Source: Acidimicrobiia bacterium
GTDB taxonomy: Bacteria > Actinomycetota > Acidimicrobiia > Spongiisociales > ZC4RG35
Reading direction: 5' to 3'
DNA: 7,889 nt
NCBI GenBank assembly: GCA_029865445.1
Contig: JAOUGY010000173.1
Coordinates: 1 to 7,889, forward strand
The translations under genes were made by a program, and so were the position numbers. Position 1 is the stretch's first letter. Each line of letters starts with the position of its first letter. The notes under the pieces were generated by a model. The model saw only the letters and a program-made list of their open reading frames with translations. It ran no database searches and was not told the origin of the DNA. This document shows positions 6,086 through 7,889 of this stretch, piece by piece.

Positions 6086-6099
6086 ATGTTGTACCACAT
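6086..6099. promoter_or_regulatory. Candidate operator palindrome
   Basis: ATGTTGTACCACAT reads almost the same on both strands (six of seven base pairs symmetric). It overlaps the proposed minus-strand -10 at 6093-6088, a usual position for a repressor or redox-sensing regulator. It is flanked by the inverted pair at 6051-6060 and 6104-6114. I do not recognise the regulator family. Confidence 0.35.
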
Positions 6100-6116
6100 C
6101 GAGGTCGCGGTATGAA
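6088..6116 (-). promoter_or_regulatory. Weak candidate promoter for the b6f-like operon
   Basis: On the minus strand TTCATA (6116-6111) and TACAAC (6093-6088) are 17 nt apart, with TG one base before the -10 (extended -10). Each hexamer matches the sigma-70-type consensus at four of six bases. Transcription from here would give a leader of about 150-160 nt, which is long, so another start nearer 5922 is possible. Confidence 0.25.
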
Positions 6117-6202
6117 GTTCACTTGCCGGTCGGACTTGAGGCAGACGGCGTGAACGGTCGAGCTATGCTCCGGCCGTCCTGGAACCGTCTGAGAGGAGCC
6201 TC

Positions 6203-7621
6203 GTGGCAGTCCCCTCCCCGAGCGCCGCACAAACACGACCTGCCGCATCCGAACCCGTGGTTGCGATGCACATCCTCGTCTCTTCGGTCTTCTTGGCCGT
6301 GGGAAGCGCGCTCTATCTCCTGTCTCTGGCCTCGGTCGTGTTCCCAGACGTGTTCGCCGACGCCGTCAGCTTCGGGAGGCTCCGCCCCGCGGCCATGTCG
6401 GCAACGATGATCGGCTGGCTGACGATCTCGCTGCTCGGGGGCGCCTACTACCTGCTGCCCAGACTCACCGGGGTGGCGTTGAGGCGCCCACAGCTGGCCC
6501 GGTTGACGGCGGTCGGACTGGCGGCCGTCGCGATCCTCGGGATGGTCCTCAATCTGGTCGGGATGGGCGACGGCGCCGAACCGCTCGGATACCCCTGGTG
6601 GCTCGACCTCGTACTCCTGGTCCTCTTGACGCTGCCTCTCATCATCACCGTCGAAACCGTTCGTGCGAGGGTGGAACCCATCTCGTACGTTTCGCTGTGG
6701 TTCGTACTCGCCGGCGTAGCCGCTCTCCCCCTGCTCCAGGCCGCCCAGACGCTCGAGTTCGGCTCGACGCTCGGCACGAGCCTCAAGGGCTTGCACTTCG
6801 CTGCAGGTTTCAACGCGGTGTGGGTGATAGGCATGGGCGTCGGGCTCGCCTACTACACGATCGTCAGAGCGACCGACCTCCCACTCGCAAACCGCCAGCT
6901 CACCCGGGCCGGGTTCTGGTCGCTGATGTTCGCTGCATCGTGGGCGGGCCCCCTCCAGATGGTGTACGGACCCACTCCTGACTGGCTCGACGCGGTCGCC
7001 GCCGTCATGACGCTGGCGCTCCTCGTGGGCACCATGGCGCACGCCGTTGCGCTCGGCACCACGGTGGCACCGGCTTGGGAATCGGCGCGGACCGACCCGG
7101 TGGTATCCGCCACACTCGCCGGTGCCGGGTTCGCCGTCGTCGTGGCACTGCTGACCGCAATCGGCGGGTTCCGCTCGGCTGCGTCAGTGGTGGCGTTCAC
7201 CCCTTATTGGGAAGGCATGACGGTGGGAACCCTCTTCGGAGTCGGAGGACTTCTGGTAGCCGGCTGGACCAACCAGGCACTGCCGGTGGTGAGCGGTCGC
7301 AGGTTGTCATCACCGGCGCTCAGCAGCCGCCACGTGCGCCTCACCGTGTGGGGCGCCGGTTCGGCGATGGCCCTGCTCACGGTGTCCGGCATCGTCACCG
7401 GGCTGGGCTGGAGCGGGGCTGCCTACACGCAGACACCGGCCTTCGGTGAGACCTGGGAGACCGTGACTGGGTCGGGCGCATTGCTGTTCGGCCTGGCCAC
7501 CGTCGGTGCCCTGGTGATGGTGCTCGGTGCCGCCACATTCGTGATCTCTGTGTTCTCCACGATCTCGTCGGGCACCGCCGACGTGACCGAAACGCTGATG
7601 AGCCGGGAGGAGGGCACATGA
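6203..7621 (+). CDS. Haem-copper oxidase subunit I-fold membrane protein (CcoN-like) lacking most metal ligands
   Basis: This 472-residue protein has about twelve hydrophobic helices. It resembles subunit I of cbb3-type oxidases: RLRP (59-62), GAYYLLPRLTG (80-90), GFNAVW (202-207), the pattern FWSLMFAASWAGP (238-250) and the following PDW (259-261) line up with CcoN segments around its helices 2, 6 and 7. Functional CcoN needs six histidines. This protein has only four in total (H23, H198, H280, H377). The RPxHTN histidine is Ala, the WAGPHH pair is Leu-Gln (251-252), GHN reads GFN, and the GHVH-type pair in helix 10 is absent (GMTV at 338-341). H198 might replace one CuB ligand under another alignment. 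It is therefore unlikely to reduce oxygen or NO by the normal mechanism, and a structural or quinone-binding role is possible. The GTG start has AGGAG 4 nt upstream. Confidence 0.85.
   Translation: MAVPSPSAAQTRPAASEPVVAMHILVSSVFLAVGSALYLLSLASVVFPDVFADAVSFGRLRPAAMSATMIGWLTISLLGGAYYLLPRLTGVALRRPQLARLTAVGLAAVAILGMVLNLVGMGDGAEPLGYPWWLDLVLLVLLTLPLIITVETVRARVEPISYVSLWFVLAGVAALPLLQAAQTLEFGSTLGTSLKGLHFAAGFNAVWVIGMGVGLAYYTIVRATDLPLANRQLTRAGFWSLMFAASWAGPLQMVYGPTPDWLDAVAAVMTLALLVGTMAHAVALGTTVAPAWESARTDPVVSATLAGAGFAVVVALLTAIGGFRSAASVVAFTPYWEGMTVGTLFGVGGLLVAGWTNQALPVVSGRRLSSPALSSRHVRLTVWGAGSAMALLTVSGIVTGLGWSGAAYTQTPAFGETWETVTGSGALLFGLATVGALVMVLGAATFVISVFSTISSGTADVTETLMSREEGT
7608..7613 (+). promoter_or_regulatory. 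Shine-Dalgarno for the gene starting at 7618
   Basis: AGGAGG lies inside the end of the oxidase-fold gene, 4 nt before the ATG at 7618. With the ATGA start/stop overlap this supports coupled translation and a true start for the partial gene. Confidence 0.75.
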
Positions 7622-7889
7622 GTGAGCATCTGGCGGCGGCAGCCGCAGCCCTGAACGCCCCCGAAACGATCGTCGCACGATCGGCCGAAGCCCGCGCCAA
7701 AGCCACCGGTGCCTCCATCGACGACATCCTCGCCGCCTGGGCAGGAGGCGGATCCGCTCCCCCGGCACCGACCCCGACCCCAGCCCCCGCACCGGCGGCC
7801 CAGACCCCGCCAGAACCCGCCCCTCAGGCCACCGAGGCTCCGGCCGCAACCCCAGCCCCACCCGCCGAGACCCCCGCCACACAACCCGC
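7618..7889 (+). CDS. Partial protein with the same N-terminal helical module and Pro/Ala linker as subunit IV
   Basis: The first 90 residues are visible and the gene runs off the window end. After an Ala-rich start, residues about 14-44 form the module with core RSAEARAKATG followed by IDDILAAW. Residues from about 45 on are a Pro/Ala/Thr-rich linker. The module aligns without gaps to residues 4-34 of the subunit IV protein at 3126-4034, with 14 of 31 identical by eye and most other changes conservative. The functional domain after the linker is not in the window. A c-type cytochrome or another oxidase-like subunit would fit the context, but nothing here shows it. It overlaps the oxidase-fold gene by 4 nt (ATGA), so the two products probably act together. 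Confidence 0.85.
   Translation, partial: MSEHLAAAAAALNAPETIVARSAEARAKATGASIDDILAAWAGGGSAPPAPTPTPAPAPAAQTPPEPAPQATEAPAATPAPPAETPATQP

Larger units (their letters stand above)
5923..6202. promoter_or_regulatory. Divergent intergenic region between the b6f-like operon and the oxidase-fold gene
   Basis: These 280 nt separate two divergent transcription units and must hold both promoters. Visible items are a 13-bp direct repeat (5961-5973 and 5988-6000), a near-perfect 14-bp palindrome (6086-6099), an inverted pair CATACCCGAC (6051-6060) / GTCGCGGTATG (6104-6114), and a TATGCT hexamer (6164-6169) that could be a -10 for the plus-strand gene but lacks a well-spaced -35. I see no convincing gene or RNA here. 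Confidence 0.5.

Noticed and set aside
5901..6248. Minus-strand open frame of 115 codons in the divergent intergenic region
   Set aside because: It overlaps the starts of genes on both sides, has no convincing ribosome site, and its acidic repeat (PDSD) follows from the 13-bp direct repeat. A short leader peptide cannot be excluded.
6203..7621. Annotation as an active cbb3 oxidase catalytic subunit or NO reductase
   Set aside because: The conserved histidines for haems and CuB are not present, with only four His in the whole protein.

Overview
The window is GC-rich DNA that carries a membrane electron-transfer locus from a bacterium. The high GC, GTG starts, tight gene packing and a Rieske protein with an internal twin-arginine membrane segment suggest an actinobacterial-type organism, possibly an Acidimicrobiia-like lineage. 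That assignment is inference from style; there is no rRNA or other marker gene here. No tRNA, rRNA, CRISPR array, transposase or phage gene was seen.

Layout. Positions 1-174 hold no gene but have two oppositely oriented copies of a GC-rich hairpin repeat and a hairpin just after the last stop codon. Positions 175-5922 are one compact minus-strand operon of seven genes. In transcription order they are: a 212-residue unknown membrane protein, a two-cluster [4Fe-4S] ferredoxin, a b6-type cytochrome b, a subunit-IV-like protein with an added N-terminal domain and Pro/Ala linker, a Rieske protein, a membrane-anchored diheme cytochrome c with a Ca-binding-like insert, and a 120-residue unknown membrane protein. 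Positions 5923-6202 are a divergent intergenic region with candidate promoter and operator signals. On the plus strand follow a 12-helix protein of the haem-copper oxidase subunit I fold (6203-7621) and, overlapping it by 4 nt, the start of a second protein that runs off the window end.

How it may work. The minus-strand genes encode a complete cytochrome b6f-like quinol:cytochrome c oxidoreductase: split cytochrome b, Rieske protein and diheme cytochrome c. The cytochrome b keeps the four haem-b histidines in b6 spacing and the cysteine that binds haem c_n in b6f complexes. A dicluster ferredoxin gene sits directly upstream, so a ferredoxin-to-quinone entry route is a reasonable hypothesis.

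The strongest unusual points are: (1) a roughly 31-residue helical module followed by a Pro/Ala linker occurs both on subunit IV and on the partial protein of the divergent operon, which suggests physical coupling of the two systems; (2) the oxidase-fold protein aligns with CcoN around its helix 6-7 motifs but has lost nearly all histidines needed for haem and CuB; (3) the diheme cytochrome c carries a duplicated domain with DxDxDG Ca-binding-like loops between its two haem domains.
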